From the NCBI GenBank assembly GCA_016703785.1, contig JADJBM010000001.1, forward strand, positions 1-8,344: 8,344 nt of DNA, given 5' to 3'. Below are positions 7,860 to 8,344 of the stretch, one piece after another; the stretch's first letter is position 1, and the number at the start of each line of letters is the position of its first letter. Position numbers and translations under genes: made by a program. Below the pieces are notes generated by a model, which was not told where the DNA came from, did no database searches, and worked only from the letters and a program-made list of their open reading frames with translations. The stretch comes from Betaproteobacteria bacterium. GTDB lineage: Bacteria > Pseudomonadota > Gammaproteobacteria > Burkholderiales > Rhodocyclaceae.

Positions 7860-8292
7860 GCCTTTCCCTCATGGAAGCCACCTGCACCGGCGGCACGGCA
7901 GGGATCAAGGCTCGGCTGTCCGGGGCGATGGCGGGCGAGATCGAGAAAGCGGGAGGACGAAGCGCGGCGCGGGAAGCGGCGCAGGCGGCGAGCGGACAGC
8001 CGACCCGCAGGGCTTGGCCTTGATCCTGACGGGACGCCGGGGCACTCTGGCTGCAATGAGGGAAAGGGGGGTGGGGGTGATGCGCGTTGCCGTTCTCTTC
8101 CCGCGCTGGCGGCGCAGCCGCGAGCGCGCAAACTCAGGCAAGCGGAGCGCGTAGCGGGGGATGGCCGTGCCGGGCGCGATTCATGCCCGGCTGGCGTGCG
8201 CAGCGAAGGCGTGAGGGATTGATGCCCGCAGGGCCGGGACAGCCTGCTGGCCCGGTGCGCAGCACGAAAGCCCGACGGCGCAGCCGGCACGC
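7860..8292. other. GC-rich region without a convincing gene, with hairpins and short repeats
   Basis: Open frames exist on both strands but are low-complexity (Pro/Arg/Ser/Ala) with no recognisable motif. What stands out are hairpins: GCCGGGC (8169-8175) with GCCCGGC (8185-8191), and CCGGG (8234-8238) with CCCGG (8251-8255). GTGCGCAGC recurs at 8196-8204 and 8256-8264, and GGCGCAGCC at 8107-8115 and 8277-8285. This could be a structured non-coding RNA, a transposon end or a repeat. I see no clear promoter. Confidence 0.4.
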
Positions 8293-8344
8293 AAAAGTCA
8301 GTCCCTGCGACACGGCGATGGAAAGTCAGCCCGGCCAGGACGGC
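8293..8344. repeat. Tandem copies C and D of the dispersed motif, 28-bp period, running off the window
   Basis: Copy C (8293-8317) reads AAAAGTCAG, 11 bases, CGGCG. Copy D (8321-8344) reads GAAAGTCAG, 11 bases, CGGC, cut by the window end. They are 28 bp apart, joined by ATG (8318-8320). The conserved core (CGGCGATGGAAAGTCAG in the C-D junction) alternates with 11 variable bases. With only two units visible, the array length is unknown. Confidence 0.6.

Noticed and set aside
7221..8222. Plus-strand ORF of 333 residues
   Set aside because: Thr/Pro/Arg-rich low complexity, antisense to the DprA-like gene, with no recognisable domain.
7823..8290. N-terminal extension of the DprA-like ORF up to 8290
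   Set aside because: Pro/Arg/Ser-rich with no domain and crossing hairpins. A start at 7771 or 7822 fits the fold and the ribosome binding sites better.
8293..8344. CRISPR array
   Set aside because: The variable parts are only 11 bases, the repeats are imperfect, similar copies are dispersed singly, and no cas gene is visible.

Overview
The window joins a bacterial housekeeping locus to the left end of an integrated mobile element. Positions 1-3093 hold the 3' part of dnaG (primase) followed by rpoD (housekeeping sigma-70). A tRNA with a CAU anticodon follows at 3137-3213. The order dnaG-rpoD-tRNA(CAU), an AKAAAK-type N-terminus on RpoD and the high GC content all fit a betaproteobacterium, possibly Rhodocyclales-like. 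The genus is an inference.

Both dnaG and rpoD are broken by many single-base frameshifts, yet the residues stay well conserved in each consecutive frame. That pattern suggests indel errors in the sequence rather than gene decay. The tRNA lacks a G at its first acceptor position in the same way.

The mobile element starts at the tRNA 3' end. A complete tyrosine-recombinase integrase gene (3228-4304, minus strand) faces the tRNA. Upstream of it, all on the minus strand, lies a closely packed cluster. In order of transcription it encodes: a small Q/E-rich protein (7106-6924); a KPGAEK-type protein resembling phage DNA-annealing proteins (6920-6025, frameshifted near its C-terminus); a SprT-like zinc metalloprotease that has lost its N-terminal part (6028-5670); a possible tiny ORF; an SSB-like protein ending in DDDIPF (5573-5304); a DEDDy 3'-5' exonuclease (5259-4420); an excisionase-like helix-turn-helix protein (about 4572-4190); and the integrase. 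Several genes overlap by ATGA or GTGA, and most have good ribosome binding sites. A near-consensus sigma-70 promoter at 7200-7173 (TTGACA, 16 bp, TAAAAT) drives the cluster. It is overlaid by GTCAT motifs spaced 20 and 30 bp apart, which look like a phased operator. Together the genes form a replication/recombination module of a phage or integrative element.

Upstream of that promoter, a further minus-strand gene (7771-7181, or from 7822) encodes a DprA/SLOG-like Rossmann protein. Its distal start is covered by a nested hairpin that would hide the ribosome binding site. The last 520 bases hold no convincing gene. They are GC-rich, contain hairpins, and end in a tandem motif with a 28-bp period that runs off the window. 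The same fixed-geometry motif, AAAGTCAG-(11 nt)-CGGC, also occurs singly at 4582 and 5276, close to the proposed starts of the helix-turn-helix gene and the exonuclease gene. This repeat family is the most unexplained signal in the window.
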